Below are positions 27,548 to 36,476 of a stretch of 64,000 nucleotides of DNA, piece after piece. The notes below the pieces were generated by a model that did not search any database, was not told the origin of the DNA, and worked only from the letters and a program-made list of their open reading frames with translations. Numbering within the stretch: the first letter of the stretch is position 1; the number at the start of each line of letters is the position of its first letter. The position numbers were made by a program, and so were the translations under genes. The stretch is from Idiomarina abyssalis (GTDB lineage Bacteria; Pseudomonadota; Gammaproteobacteria; Enterobacterales; Alteromonadaceae). The DNA is taken from positions 1 through 64,000 of the forward strand of contig NZ_FPBE01000004.1 of the NCBI RefSeq assembly GCF_900116625.1, read 5' to 3'.

Positions 27548-27957
27548 AATTTATTCCCATTTAATTTTTTAAACTCTTCATAATCTCGAATATAATCTGA
27601 CTCATCATAGTGTTCGCTTGCCAGGACCAGAAGCACACAATCATCACTAAAGTCATGCATCTCTCGCCAAGTCATATCTTCTATAACTAGACCTCTAGTA
27701 GGAGAATCTAACCATACCTCTTCACGTTTTTTTCCATCATCCAGAACCATGCGACATTTTCCGGCGACACATATCGCTACTTGTTTTAATTTTTTGTGAG
27801 CGTGGTATCCCCTGCTGACTTTCTTCTCTGTATGGTAGATGTAGTAAACTCGCTTAATATCAAAAGGAACGGCCTTATCCATACCAACTTCAACAGCGAC
27901 CAAACTACCTCGATCATCTCCAAGACTCTGAAAATTAATCCATTTCACTAAACTCAT
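27544..27957 (-). CDS. fdtA: dTDP-4-oxo-6-deoxyglucose 3,4-oxoisomerase (FdtA/QdtA type)
   Basis: A 137-residue cupin. WINFQSLGDDRGSLVAVEVG, the VYYIYHTEKKVSRGYHAHKKLKQ segment with paired His, and DSPTRGLVIEDMTWREMHDFS are characteristic of FdtA/QdtA/Tyl1a isomerases, which move the keto group of dTDP-4-keto-6-deoxyglucose to C3. It takes its substrate from RmlB and feeds FdtB. It overlaps both rmlC (4 bp) and the ACP gene (4 bp). FdtA and QdtA differ in C4 stereochemistry, so fucose versus quinovose configuration is left open. Confidence 0.85.
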   Translation of the reverse strand: MSLVKWINFQSLGDDRGSLVAVEVGMDKAVPFDIKRVYYIYHTEKKVSRGYHAHKKLKQVAICVAGKCRMVLDDGKKREEVWLDSPTRGLVIEDMTWREMHDFSDDCVLLVLASEHYDESDYIRDYEEFKKLNGNKL

Positions 27958-28514
27958 AAGGCGTCACCTTCGTACTTTTCTGCATCTGAGAAAAGTACCG
28001 CTAGGCCATCTTTATCTGAAACAATAGGTGATGTTTCTCTATCTAGCGGCCACGTTACCTTCAGCGAATTATCTGCCCAATGGATTGAGCGTTCATACTC
28101 TGGAGCATAAAAATCTGTGCATTTGTACTGAAAATCGGCAGTATCGCTTACCACTAAAAAGCCATGTGCAAAACCTGGTGGTACCCACAGCATTCGATTA
28201 TTTTTTTCTGATAAATATTCGCCAACCCATTGGCCGAAGGTTGGCGAGTTTTGACGAAGGTCAACGGCGACATCAAATACTTCGCCACGAGTCACGCGAA
28301 CCAACTTTCCTTGTGGTTGCTTAATTTGGTAGTGCAAGCCTCGAAGTGTATTTTTAACGGAGCGGCTATGATTATCTTGAACAAATTGAGTATCAATTCC
28401 GGCTTCACGAAACGCTTTTTCGTTCCACGTTTCCATAAAAAAGCCACGCTCATCACCAAAAACCTTAGGTTCTAAGATTTTTACATCTGGAATTTTTGTT
28501 TCAATAACTTTCAT
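27954..28514 (-). CDS. rmlC: dTDP-4-dehydrorhamnose 3,5-epimerase
   Basis: A 186-residue cupin with the RmlC signature: EPKVFGDERGFFMETWN, FVQDNHSRSVKNTLRGLHYQ (catalytic His), KLVRVTRGEVFDVAVDLR and PPGFAHGFLV. It converts dTDP-4-keto-6-deoxyglucose to dTDP-4-keto-L-rhamnose for RmlD. Its stop overlaps fdtA (4 bp), so this intermediate is split between rhamnose and 3-amino-sugar branches within one operon. Confidence 0.95.
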   Translation of the reverse strand: MKVIETKIPDVKILEPKVFGDERGFFMETWNEKAFREAGIDTQFVQDNHSRSVKNTLRGLHYQIKQPQGKLVRVTRGEVFDVAVDLRQNSPTFGQWVGEYLSEKNNRMLWVPPGFAHGFLVVSDTADFQYKCTDFYAPEYERSIHWADNSLKVTWPLDRETSPIVSDKDGLAVLFSDAEKYEGDAL

Positions 28515-28523
28515 TAGGTTCGC

Positions 28524-29393
28524 CTATTTTTTCGTGGCAAGCTTTTTAAGGTAAGCACCATAGCTGTTCTTTTTTAGATTCTCAGCTTCTTCAAGTAGCT
28601 TATCTTTTTCTATAAAGCCCATACGATAAGCGATTTCTTCTAGGCACGCTATTTTCAAGCCTTGTCGTTTTTCGAGCGTTTCTATAAAGCTCGATGCTTC
28701 ATGCAGTGAGTCAAAGGTACCTGTGTCGAGCCATGCATAACCTCGACCGAGCAATTCAACATTTAAGTCGCCACGCTCCAAGTAGGCTTGGTTAATACTA
28801 GTTATTTCTAGTTCACCTCTGTCAGAAGGTTGAACGTTCTTTGCTATTTCTATGACATCGTTATCATAAAAATAGAGGCCAGTAACAGCAAAATCAGACT
28901 TAGGATTTTGTGGTTTTTCCTCAATAGAAATAGCTCGTTGAGTGTCATCGAATTCAACAACACCAAAACGTTCAGGGTCCGTTACTTGGTAACCAAATAC
29001 TGTAGCCCCGTTATCGCGTTGAGCGGCACTTTGTAGTAGCTTGCTCAAACCCTGACCGTAATAAATATTGTCGCCGAGTACTAAGCAAACACTGTCATTA
29101 CCGATAAATTCTTCACCAATAATAAACGCTTGGGCTAAGCCATCTGGACTTGGTTGCACTGCATATTCCAGGTTAACGCCCCACTGACTGCCATCGCCTA
29201 AAAGGCGTTTGAAACCATCTTGGTCTTCAGGTGTTGTAATGAGAAGAATGTCTTTAATCCCTGCCAGCATCAATACTGATAATGGGTAGTAGATCATTGG
29301 CTTGTCGTAAACTGGTAGTAGTTGTTTTGAAATACCACGAGTTATTGGGTATAAACGCGTACCGGAACCTCCGGCTAAGACAATACCTTTCAT
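28524..29393 (-). CDS. rmlA: Glucose-1-phosphate thymidylyltransferase
   Basis: A 289-residue nucleotidyltransferase opening with [20 protein letters not shown], followed by [37 protein letters not shown] and [10 protein letters not shown], all standard RmlA motifs. It makes dTDP-glucose from dTTP and glucose-1-phosphate and feeds RmlB. The start overlaps the rmlD stop by 4 bp. Length and motif set are those of the family. Confidence 0.96.
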   Translation of the reverse strand: MKGIVLAGGSGTRLYPITRGISKQLLPVYDKPMIYYPLSVLMLAGIKDILLITTPEDQDGFKRLLGDGSQWGVNLEYAVQPSPDGLAQAFIIGEEFIGNDSVCLVLGDNIYYGQGLSKLLQSAAQRDNGATVFGYQVTDPERFGVVEFDDTQRAISIEEKPQNPKSDFAVTGLYFYDNDVIEIAKNVQPSDRGELEITSINQAYLERGDLNVELLGRGYAWLDTGTFDSLHEASSFIETLEKRQGLKIACLEEIAYRMGFIEKDKLLEEAENLKKNSYGAYLKKLATKK

Positions 29394-30259
29394 TTTTTCT
29401 CCAAATATTCTTCTAACGTATCGGCTAACTCATCTTCCCAACTGGGAATAGTTATATTGAGGGCACTTTCTAGCTTTGAAACATTCATTCTTGAGTTTAA
29501 CGGGCGCTTAGCAGGCGTTGGATACTCTCTAGTGGGAATAGCGTTAATCTTTTCCAAAACTGAGTCAAAATCAAACAACTTCGCTTTAGTAAATATGCTT
29601 TCTGCAAATTGGTGCCAACTGACATGACCTTTTGCGGCGAGGTTATAAACACCGGTTTTTAGGTTACTGTGCAATGCAAGTACCGTTGTCTGTGCTATAA
29701 GCCTTGCTGTTGTTGGTGAGCCGATTTGGTCATCAATAATACTAAGCTCACGTTTAGACTCAGCTAAACGCAGCATTGTTTTCATAAAGTTATTTCGCCG
29801 CGCACTATAAACCCAACTTGTTCTAAATATCAGATAGTCCGAACCACTATTCTCTATTGCTTGATCACTTTCCAGCTTGGTTACACCGTAATAGTTTATC
29901 GGGCTTGTTTTGCTTTCTTCTGACCACGCTTGAGTTCCTGTACCAGGGTAAACATAATCACTACTGTAATGGACTAGCTTGCATTGATTTTCTTTAGCGT
30001 AAGTCGCCAATAAAGCGGGAAGTACAGTATTTAACCTAAGCGTCAAGTTTTTATTAGTCTCTGCGCCATCTACATCTGTCCATGCAGCGGCATTCACTAT
30101 GACGTCAGGTTTTGTTTTATTGACAAAATCATTCACAGCATCCAGTTTTTCCAAATCTAGCTCGTGTCGGTTTGGCGCCACTATGTCTCCAAGCAGAGAC
30201 AATGATCTTTTTAACTCAAATCCGACTTGGCCTGATTTACCAAGCAATAAAATTTTCAT
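29390..30259 (-). CDS. rmlD: dTDP-4-dehydrorhamnose reductase
   Basis: A 289-residue extended SDR that reduces dTDP-4-keto-L-rhamnose to dTDP-L-rhamnose. It has the [18 protein letters not shown] dinucleotide loop, [21 protein letters not shown] (YxxxK) and a late [12 protein letters not shown]. The ATG at 30259, 2 bp after the rmlB stop, is chosen because the conserved Rossmann strand begins there; an upstream extension in the same frame overlaps rmlB and has no family character. Confidence 0.95.
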   Translation of the reverse strand: MKILLLGKSGQVGFELKRSLSLLGDIVAPNRHELDLEKLDAVNDFVNKTKPDVIVNAAAWTDVDGAETNKNLTLRLNTVLPALLATYAKENQCKLVHYSSDYVYPGTGTQAWSEESKTSPINYYGVTKLESDQAIENSGSDYLIFRTSWVYSARRNNFMKTMLRLAESKRELSIIDDQIGSPTTARLIAQTTVLALHSNLKTGVYNLAAKGHVSWHQFAESIFTKAKLFDFDSVLEKINAIPTREYPTPAKRPLNSRMNVSKLESALNITIPSWEDELADTLEEYLEKK

Positions 30260-30261
30260 TA

Positions 30262-31332
30262 TTAAGAACTCGCCCCTAACCGTTCTCGCTGATAACTGCC
30301 GTCCTGCACTCGCTGACACCACTCTTGATTGTCTAAATACCATTGCACGGTTTTACGAATACCCGACTCAAAGGTTTCTTCGGGCACCCAGCCTAAATCG
30401 TTTTTAATTTTGGTGGAGTCAATGGCGTAGCGCATGTCATGCCCGGGGCGGTCTTCGACATACGTTATTAACTCTTTATATGAACGGCTATTGGGGACTA
30501 ACTCATCAAGTATGTTGCAAATAGTGGCGACCACTTCAATGTTTTGCTTTTCGTTATGCCCACCAATGTTGTAGGTTTCCCCGACTTGGCCTTCTGCTGC
30601 CACTTTGACTAATGCTCGAGCGTGGTCCTCCACATACAGCCAATCTCGTATTTGGTTGCCTTTGCCATAAACCGGTAAGGGCTTACCGTCTAAGGCATTT
30701 AAAATCATTAATGGAATAAGTTTTTCAGGAAAATGATACGGGCCGTAATTGTTAGAGCAATTGGTAATAACGGTTGGTAAGCCGTAGGTTCGGTGCCAAG
30801 CTCTGACTATATGATCACTGCTGGCTTTTGAAGCGCTGTATGGTGAGCTGGGCTTATAGGCCGTGGTTTCGGTGAACAGTGGTAGTTCACCGTCATGAGT
30901 ATCTGGATGAGGTAAGTCACCGTAAACTTCATCAGTCGATATATGATGAAACTTGAAGTTAGCCTTTTGATTCTCTGGCAAGTTTTGCCAGTAAGATCTT
31001 GCCTGCTCTAACAGAGTATACGTACCAATAATGTTGGTTTGCATGAATTCACCGGGGCCATCAATGGAGCGGTCCACGTGAGACTCTGCCGCTAAGTGCA
31101 TGACTACATCAGGCTGGTGCTGTTCGAATACACGTTTGACTTCGTTTGCGTCGCAAATATCAACTTTCTCGAATGCGTATCTGCCACTATCAGTGACTGA
31201 TACCAAGCTTTCTAAGTTGCCTGCGTAGGTTAACTTATCGACATTAACAACACTATGACTCGTGTCATTTATTAAATGACGTATAACGGCTGAGCCTATA
31301 AAGCCTGCACCGCCTGTAACTAGTATTTTCAT
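30262..31332 (-). CDS. rmlB: dTDP-glucose 4,6-dehydratase
   Basis: A 356-residue extended [21 protein letters not shown] at the start, [41 protein letters not shown] (YxxxK) and [14 protein letters not shown]. It makes dTDP-4-keto-6-deoxyglucose, the branch point shared by RmlC/RmlD (rhamnose) and FdtA/FdtB (3-amino sugar). It is the first biosynthetic gene after wzz, and the gap between them (31333-31396) contains a short palindrome. Confidence 0.96.
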   Translation of the reverse strand: MKILVTGGAGFIGSAVIRHLINDTSHSVVNVDKLTYAGNLESLVSVTDSGRYAFEKVDICDANEVKRVFEQHQPDVVMHLAAESHVDRSIDGPGEFMQTNIIGTYTLLEQARSYWQNLPENQKANFKFHHISTDEVYGDLPHPDTHDGELPLFTETTAYKPSSPYSASKASSDHIVRAWHRTYGLPTVITNCSNNYGPYHFPEKLIPLMILNALDGKPLPVYGKGNQIRDWLYVEDHARALVKVAAEGQVGETYNIGGHNEKQNIEVVATICNILDELVPNSRSYKELITYVEDRPGHDMRYAIDSTKIKNDLGWVPEETFESGIRKTVQWYLDNQEWCQRVQDGSYQRERLGASS

Positions 31333-31381
31333 AAATTTCTTTTATTCATTATTAAAATTGAGTTGATGTATTAACTATCGT

Positions 31382-31401
31382 ACCTGACGTGTAACGTCAG
31401 G
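31382..31401 (-). repeat. CCTGAC...GTCAGG palindrome overlapping the wzz stop
   Basis: ACCTGACGT and ACGTCAGGC flank a 3-base centre. On the minus strand the TGA within CCTGACG is the wzz stop codon. This is one of five copies of the same short palindrome in the window (also 33503, 49275, 55569, 56287). Confidence 0.6.
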
Positions 31402-32383
31402 CTACATCTTCTTTTTCTTTTCTAAATATGTTTCTGACTAAAACAAAGCCGATGCTTAAAAAGCCACCAAGGAATGTACCAATAATGCATATTAAAGCGC
31501 GCGATGGTTTGGCTTTTTGCTCTGGCACCACAGCTGGGTCTAAGGTTTGGAAAATATATTCAGGCCGCACATTCGCCAGCATAATGGTTTGTGTTTGCTT
31601 TTCTATCAGCTGATAAAACACTTGCTGCATGTCACTTAATGAAGTGCTTTGCAGTTCTTTATCTAAATACTCGAGGCTTCGCTGCGCTTCCTGAATGTCT
31701 CTTTCACGCATGTGGTTATTAATTTCTTCAATAAGCCACACTACCCATTGCTCGGCAATTTCCGGTGACTGATGGTTCACCGCTATAGTTACTAAGCCTG
31801 TCGCTTCGTCTTTACTGACTTCCAGCACTTGTTCTCTGAACACTTTGACGTATTCCCAGCTAGATGGCGCTGGCTGCTTATGCGGTTCTACTTCTCGCAC
31901 CCACTCTTTTGTTTCTGGGTTATAAACCTCATTGTTAAAGACAATACCATTTCCCCGATTCCATTCTTCCACAGCCATAAGCTCAGGCAGAATGTCATAC
32001 TTTTCGACAAAGCCTTTGATAAAAGAACGGGACTTAAGAATTTCTAACGCGATGGTGGTTTTATCAGTACCTTGCGAGCCTATGTTAACACCTGCCAAGC
32101 TCGCCAGGCCACCTAATTGGCCGGCCATTTGTGAGAGTCCGCCACCACTGGCTTCTTCGGTCGGTGCCAAAGTTGCCTCTGACTTATAGATATTCGGCAG
32201 GCTTAATGAATAAATAACCGAGCCCACGGCGAACACAAAAGTAATGGCAATAATCCACCACTTACCCTGCCAGATAATGCCAAACAGCTCGCGGAGATCT
32301 ATTTCGTCTTCCTGATAATCCGGATGGCGTTGTGGTTCGTAATTAGGGGGAGTTAACGGTGCTTTAGGAGTGTCTTTATTCAT
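31397..32383 (-). CDS. wzz: Polysaccharide chain-length regulator (Wzz)
   Basis: A 328-residue inner-membrane co-polymerase. A cytoplasmic Pro-rich N-terminus leads to helix TM1 (~42-62, WWIIAITFVFAVGSVIYSL), then the periplasmic Wzz domain starting YKSEATLAPTEE. Near the C-terminus VVPEQKAKPSRALICIIG carries the Pro-rich motif before TM2 (~295-315). It controls the number of repeat units added by Wzy. It has no Wzc-type kinase domain. It is the first gene after the JUMPStart/ops element. Confidence 0.92.
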   Translation of the reverse strand: MNKDTPKAPLTPPNYEPQRHPDYQEDEIDLRELFGIIWQGKWWIIAITFVFAVGSVIYSLSLPNIYKSEATLAPTEEASGGGLSQMAGQLGGLASLAGVNIGSQGTDKTTIALEILKSRSFIKGFVEKYDILPELMAVEEWNRGNGIVFNNEVYNPETKEWVREVEPHKQPAPSSWEYVKVFREQVLEVSKDEATGLVTIAVNHQSPEIAEQWVVWLIEEINNHMRERDIQEAQRSLEYLDKELQSTSLSDMQQVFYQLIEKQTQTIMLANVRPEYIFQTLDPAVVPEQKAKPSRALICIIGTFLGGFLSIGFVLVRNIFRKEKEDVA

Positions 32384-32398
32384 CTTTAGGCCTTAAGG

Positions 32399-32445
32399 CA
32401 CGCTACCGCCCATGGGTGTGCGGCTCCCATAGACCGATAGCTCTG
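32399..32445 (-). promoter_or_regulatory. JUMPStart element with a perfect ops (RfaH) site
   Basis: On the minus strand GGCGGTAGCGTG is read from 32410 to 32399, 16-27 bp upstream of the wzz start. This equals the ops sequence at which RNA polymerase pauses and recruits the NusG paralogue RfaH. CAGAGCTATCGGT, about 20-35 bp further upstream (32445 side), resembles the 5' part of the enterobacterial JUMPStart. RfaH loading would suppress Rho and intrinsic termination through the roughly 32-kb operon. Confidence 0.85.
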
Positions 32446-32492
32446 TTATTTTGTTGTTAGTTTTTGTGTCACTAAATTTAGATCAAGCGCGT

Positions 32493-32522
32493 ATGATACC
32501 GCATGCAGCCCTTGTCCTACAA
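32493..32522 (-). promoter_or_regulatory. Weak candidate promoter for the polysaccharide operon
   Basis: On the minus strand TTGTAG (32522-32517) and TATCAT (32498-32493) are separated by 18 bases and lie about 50 bp upstream of the JUMPStart element. The -10 match is good and the -35 only partial. No better pair was seen between the antitoxin gene and wzz, but this is a visual call. Confidence 0.3.
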
Positions 32523-32583
32523 AGGCTTTATTGCAAAGTTTTGACGATATTTTGAGCGGTTGGTTCAGTAGGTGAGGCTAGTG

Positions 32584-32611
32584 CACGGCCCAATATTTAT
32601 ATCAGGCCGTG
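32584..32611 (-). terminator. Hairpin downstream of the antitoxin gene
   Basis: CACGGCC (32584-32590) pairs perfectly with GGCCGTG (32605-32611) across a 14-base A/T-rich loop, just past the antitoxin stop at 32624 on the minus strand. There is no clear U-run after it, so termination activity is uncertain; it could insulate the toxin-antitoxin pair from the polysaccharide promoter. Confidence 0.35.
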
Positions 32612-32623
32612 GATGGGTATTGC

Positions 32624-32995
32624 TTAAGCTTCTTTTGCTACCTGATCAGCAAACTCATCATTATCTTCAATCCTTTTATCTTCCGGTCCTTTTATTTCCA
32701 TTGCCTGCGCTCGTTGTTTTAGAATTTTCTTTTCAGACACAACAAACCGTTTTAGAAGCTGCCGAATTAACGGTTGATAGCCTAGGTTATGATGTTCGGC
32801 AATCGTTTTTAAATCAGTTATCAACTCTTCTTCCATGCGGATAGATATAGGACGCAGACGCGCTGACTGATTTATAGCCTCTTCAATTGCTTGGTCAAAC
32901 TCCACACGTTCTACATAACTTTCTTCTTGACCTAGCTCACCGCTATCCCATTTTTCATCTTGTTCAATTGCTTTTTTGATATCTTCTTTTTTCAT
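32624..32995 (-). CDS. Ribbon-helix-helix antitoxin (BrnA/CopG-like)
   Basis: A 123-residue charged protein. ISIRMEEELITDLKTIAEHH followed by a second helix (YQPLIRQLLKRFV) fits an RHH (MetJ/Arc/CopG) DNA-binding domain in the centre, with an acidic N-terminal region that could mask the toxin and a Lys/Glu-rich tail. The ATG at 32995 is chosen because GGAGAG lies just upstream; a TTG four codons earlier is less likely. It follows the presumed toxin gene by 42 bp on the same strand, the order seen in brnT-brnA. It probably neutralises the toxin and represses the pair. Confidence 0.65.
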   Translation of the reverse strand: MKKEDIKKAIEQDEKWDSGELGQEESYVERVEFDQAIEEAINQSARLRPISIRMEEELITDLKTIAEHHNLGYQPLIRQLLKRFVVSEKKILKQRAQAMEIKGPEDKRIEDNDEFADQVAKEA

Positions 32996-33037
32996 ACTAC
33001 TCTCCAATTCATTCAGGAAAACACGCTAGCTGCCATG

Positions 33038-33319
33038 CTAGCTCCCGTATTTTTCATATATTCTTTGTTCTGACAGATTAGCCCTATAGGCAGTCTTTAT
33101 ATAAAAAACTCCATCAAGATGAATGAAGCAAACCTTTAGCTTTATCCCGTTATCTGTTTCAGACACAAACCAATGTGTAGGTGGAATTGTTCCATGTTTT
33201 TCTCTTTGATCCTTTAAGAAACAACCTTGCCTGTTGGCAAATGCTTCTCTAACCATATTTTCTGAGACATTATGTTTATTTTTAAGCTTTTCCCTAATTT
33301 TATCAGTTATTTCCAGCAC
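33038..33319 (-). CDS. BrnT-like toxin candidate
   Basis: A 93-residue basic protein starting at the GTG at 33319, directly after GGGAGGA; the frame extends upstream but without a ribosome site. Segments MVREAFANRQGCFLKD, PPTHWFVSETDNGIKLKVCF and FYIKTAYRANLSEQRIYEKYG resemble a family of small proteins next to RHH antitoxins, often mislabelled ADP-ribosyl-dinitrogen-reductase hydrolase and related to BrnT RNases. The partner gene downstream supports a type II toxin-antitoxin pair. The catalytic activity is not established by reading. Confidence 0.55.
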   Translation of the reverse strand: MLEITDKIREKLKNKHNVSENMVREAFANRQGCFLKDQREKHGTIPPTHWFVSETDNGIKLKVCFIHLDGVFYIKTAYRANLSEQRIYEKYGS

Positions 33320-33502
33320 AATTCCTCCCTTAAAAGGCTGCAATACAATTGTATATACACAGTATACGTATATCGGAGCATAGTTACAAATACTTGAATA
33401 TTCAAATCCAGTTTTTATCACCCTTTTGTCCTATGGCGGTTTTCATAAGGTTTGTGTAATCTCAATTTTTAGCCTGGCGTTTATATCTGGAGCAATACCT
33501 CA

Positions 33503-33520
33503 CCTGACATGAATGTCAGG
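33503..33520. repeat. CCTGACAT palindrome upstream of the MBL RNase gene
   Basis: CCTGACAT and ATGTCAGG separated by GA, 33 bp before the start codon at 33553. Read on the minus strand, GCCTGACATTCATGTCAGG and its GTGAG flank match the copy at 55569-55586 almost base for base. Confidence 0.6.
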
Positions 33521-33552
33521 CATAGAAAATAGCAACACAAGGAACCAAAAAC

Positions 33553-34947
33553 ATGGACGTCATTCACCACGGCGCTTTTGAAGGGGTTACCGGCTCTTGC
33601 CACGAGCTTTTGTTAGACAGTGACCACTCGCTACTTATTGACTGCGGCTTGTTTCAGGGAGCAGAAACATCTGGCTCGGGTGCCGACGCCAGCACTCAGG
33701 AAATAGACTTTGATATCAGCAAGGTGCAGGCATTGGTTGTAACCCATTGCCACATTGACCACGTTGGTCGCATACCCTGGTTGCTTATTGCGGGCTTCAA
33801 CGGCCCCATTTATTGCACCAAAGCCACCGCGCTGTTACTGCCGCTAGTTATTGAAGACGCCTTAAAGGTTGGTTTAACCCGTAATGCAGAAATTATTGAC
33901 GCGGTAATTGCCCGGCTACGGCGCCAGCTAAACCCGGTTGCTTATGACCAATGGCTTGAGCTACCCGCCGAGTTTGCTGATGAGCCTTTTAAACTGCGGT
34001 TTCGTCAGGCGGGCCATATACTGGGCTCTTCTTATGTTGAAATTGAAAATGTGAATACTCACTACCGCGTAGTGTTCTCTGGTGACTTAGGTTGTAAAAA
34101 CACGCCTCTGCTTCCCGACCCTACGCCACTAGAGCGTGCGGACTTTCTGTTGCTGGAAAGTACCTACGGCGACAAAAACCATGAATCCCGCGCTGACCGT
34201 GCGCAACGGTTAAAATCGGTAGTTGAGCGCTGTGTTGAAAATAAAGGCACCATTTTAATTCCGGCCTTTAGTATTGGCCGTACCCAGGAACTTTTATACG
34301 AACTGGAAGACATTATTCATACAGCGCGTGAAGAAGAAGCGAAAACCGGCACGGAAAACCCCGTTTGGCATAAAATGACGGTAATTCTCGATTCCCCACT
34401 GGCAGCGCAGTTTACTAAGCAGTACCGCGCCATGAAGGACTTATGGGACGAGGACGCCCACAAACGCTTAGATGAAGACCGTCACCCACTTAATTTTGAC
34501 CGCCTGCTAACGGTGGACGAGCACAGCGAACACGAGCGCATTGTGAATTACCTGCAAAGCAGTGGTGACCCCTGCATTGTCATTGCTGCCAGCGGTATGT
34601 GTACTGGCGGGCGTATGCTCAACTATTTAAAAGCTTTACTACCCGACCCGCGCACCGATGTGCTTTTTGTGGGGTATCAGGCGGCAGGTACACCGGGGCG
34701 TGATATTCAAACTTACGGCCCTAAAGGCGGCTATGTAGAATTAGACCATCAGCGCATTTGGATTAAAGCCGGTATTTATACCTTAGGCGGTTATTCCGCT
34801 CACGCCGACCAGCAGGAGCTGCTGGACTTTATTGACGCCATCGAAGAACCGGTTAAGCGCATACGGTTAATTCATGGGGAGCCCGATGCACGTGCGGCGT
34901 TAGCCGGTAAGATTCGGGAGCGCTACGGCACTAATCAGAGGTGTTAA
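33553..34947 (+). CDS. Metallo-beta-lactamase/beta-CASP RNase
   Basis: A 464-residue CPSF-type nuclease. The MBL domain has DCGLFQGAE, VVTHCHIDHVGRIPWL (HxHxDH zinc motif), AGHILGSS and FSGDLG. The inserted beta-CASP domain follows from about residue 210 (ESTYGDKNH and PAFSIGRTQELLYEL), and ASGMCTGGRMLNYL and GGYSAHADQQELLDF complete the fold. Family members cleave RNA and lack KH domains in bacteria. AAGGAA precedes the ATG by eight bases. Its last 17 bp overlap the 3' end of the convergent fic gene. The cellular RNA target is unknown. Confidence 0.88.
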   Translation: MDVIHHGAFEGVTGSCHELLLDSDHSLLIDCGLFQGAETSGSGADASTQEIDFDISKVQALVVTHCHIDHVGRIPWLLIAGFNGPIYCTKATALLLPLVIEDALKVGLTRNAEIIDAVIARLRRQLNPVAYDQWLELPAEFADEPFKLRFRQAGHILGSSYVEIENVNTHYRVVFSGDLGCKNTPLLPDPTPLERADFLLLESTYGDKNHESRADRAQRLKSVVERCVENKGTILIPAFSIGRTQELLYELEDIIHTAREEEAKTGTENPVWHKMTVILDSPLAAQFTKQYRAMKDLWDEDAHKRLDEDRHPLNFDRLLTVDEHSEHERIVNYLQSSGDPCIVIAASGMCTGGRMLNYLKALLPDPRTDVLFVGYQAAGTPGRDIQTYGPKGGYVELDHQRIWIKAGIYTLGGYSAHADQQELLDFIDAIEEPVKRIRLIHGEPDARAALAGKIRERYGTNQRC

Positions 34948-36454
34948 CCAACCTACCGAGGAATTCGGCAAAAGGTTTTATATTTTGTTTAACGCTGGCG
35001 GCTTCCAGTGCATGCATATAATCGCTACGCTTTTCAACAGGAACGACAGTCCATGGGTAGCCGCCGGATGCCAGCATTAGGTTCATAATAAAACGCCCTA
35101 TTCGGCCGTTACCGTCGAAGTAAGGGTGAATAAACACAAAGATGAAATGACCTAAAACAGCACGTACGGCAACGCTTTCTTCTTCGATAAGTAAGTCAAA
35201 AAGCGTGGGCATCATATCTCGCACCGCTTCTTTATCTGGCGGTGTATGCATCGAGTTTCGTATAAAAACGGGGCCTGAGCGATAGCCAGCAAGGTCTTGC
35301 TGGCTGACAATGCCGGCAGCTACGCTCGGCGAAAAAAGTGCCAGATACCAGTCTCCGTGCACTCTTTCCAGAGCTTCGCCCGGGTTAGCTCCGTTTAACA
35401 CTGATGTTATTGTTTCTTTAACTTTCTGAAAAGCATTCCAGTAACCTTTTGCCGCCATTGCATCTAAATGCTTTTTCGATTCACCCGATATGTTGGGATC
35501 CCACTTTCCAGAATGGATAAGCTCAATAAGCTCTTCCGTTACCCGGTAGCCTTCAATGGATAATGAGTGATAAGCATCGCTGACAAATTGTTCGTCTATT
35601 TTTTCCAAAATATTATTAATATCGGCAGGTTTTGAGCTCGGTTCCGGGAACAGATTAATAACGTCGTTACGCATTTCTGACCACATAAGGCGAATGCGAT
35701 TAGAGTAAGGAGAAAGTTGACGCCGTCCAAAATCTATTAAGATTTTGTCGGTAAACGGATCGGTTTCGCTGACTCGATAATCATTAGCTGCCATGCCATT
35801 AATAATACTATCAGCAATAATGGCACGACCAATATTCCGGAACGCGCCCGCCAGGCGACCCGCAATTGCCGAGTGCCCTCCGACAATAAGTACCTTAAGA
35901 ATATCTGAAGCATCGGAGACCATAGATAGCGCGGTACGCATTTGTATGGGATGCTGGGTGTAATTTTTAGGTGAGCTGTACACCAGTGCCGCCGCCAGTG
36001 TGTAGACCCTCAAGCCATTTAATGTCGTCAGATGCGCTTGCTCAGGCAACTTTAACTGGACTTCCAGAATCGATGTCTTATGGGGTAATTCTATGCTGTT
36101 ATTCGTTGCTTTTGGCGATCTCACCAACAGCTGAGTCGGTATTGTTCTGTCACCAATATGAAGCGCGAGCGACTGCTCCGGAGATAACGCCCATTGCTGA
36201 CCAAAACGATTGTCTAAATATTCTGCGCAAAAACTCCAGAAGCAAGTATACCAGGGCGTGCTATCTCCTGGCTTCTCATCGGGCTGCGAGGCTGCATACC
36301 AACCACGCATAATAGAACGCAGAAACCCGTATTTTATTAGAGTTTCTCGTTCAGTTCTGGATAGCTGATTTGAGCGTATAACTTGATGCCCATTGTCTTG
36401 AATAGACTTGAGAGTCGTTAATGCTTGAGCTAATTTAGATGAAGACTCATTCAT
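34931..36454 (-). CDS. Fic-domain protein with AbiEi-like N-terminus
   Basis: A 507-residue two-part protein. Residues ~8-130 resemble the AbiEi antitoxin winged helix and its following domain (SRTERETLIKYGFLRSIMRG, then WYAAS). The C-terminal Fic core has HPYFDGNGRIGRF at 443-455, with all catalytic residues of the HxFx(D/E)GNGRxxR motif except Phe, which is Tyr. An inhibitory-helix motif SLSIEG (Ser297 to Gly302) precedes the core, as in class II Fic proteins, where its Glu blocks productive ATP binding. The expected activity is AMPylation of a protein, with DNA binding by the N-terminus. Three tandem repeats lie just upstream of its start. It reads convergently with the MBL RNase gene. Confidence 0.82.
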   Translation of the reverse strand: MNESSSKLAQALTTLKSIQDNGHQVIRSNQLSRTERETLIKYGFLRSIMRGWYAASQPDEKPGDSTPWYTCFWSFCAEYLDNRFGQQWALSPEQSLALHIGDRTIPTQLLVRSPKATNNSIELPHKTSILEVQLKLPEQAHLTTLNGLRVYTLAAALVYSSPKNYTQHPIQMRTALSMVSDASDILKVLIVGGHSAIAGRLAGAFRNIGRAIIADSIINGMAANDYRVSETDPFTDKILIDFGRRQLSPYSNRIRLMWSEMRNDVINLFPEPSSKPADINNILEKIDEQFVSDAYHSLSIEGYRVTEELIELIHSGKWDPNISGESKKHLDAMAAKGYWNAFQKVKETITSVLNGANPGEALERVHGDWYLALFSPSVAAGIVSQQDLAGYRSGPVFIRNSMHTPPDKEAVRDMMPTLFDLLIEEESVAVRAVLGHFIFVFIHPYFDGNGRIGRFIMNLMLASGGYPWTVVPVEKRSDYMHALEAASVKQNIKPFAEFLGRLVNTSD

Positions 36455-36476
36455 GAGTTCTAGCCATTTTTATTTA

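Noticed and set aside
33330-33400. TATA-rich inverted tract before the BrnT-like gene as a defined operator
   Set aside because: The alternating tata/atac sequence gives many weak palindromes, and no single operator could be picked with confidence.
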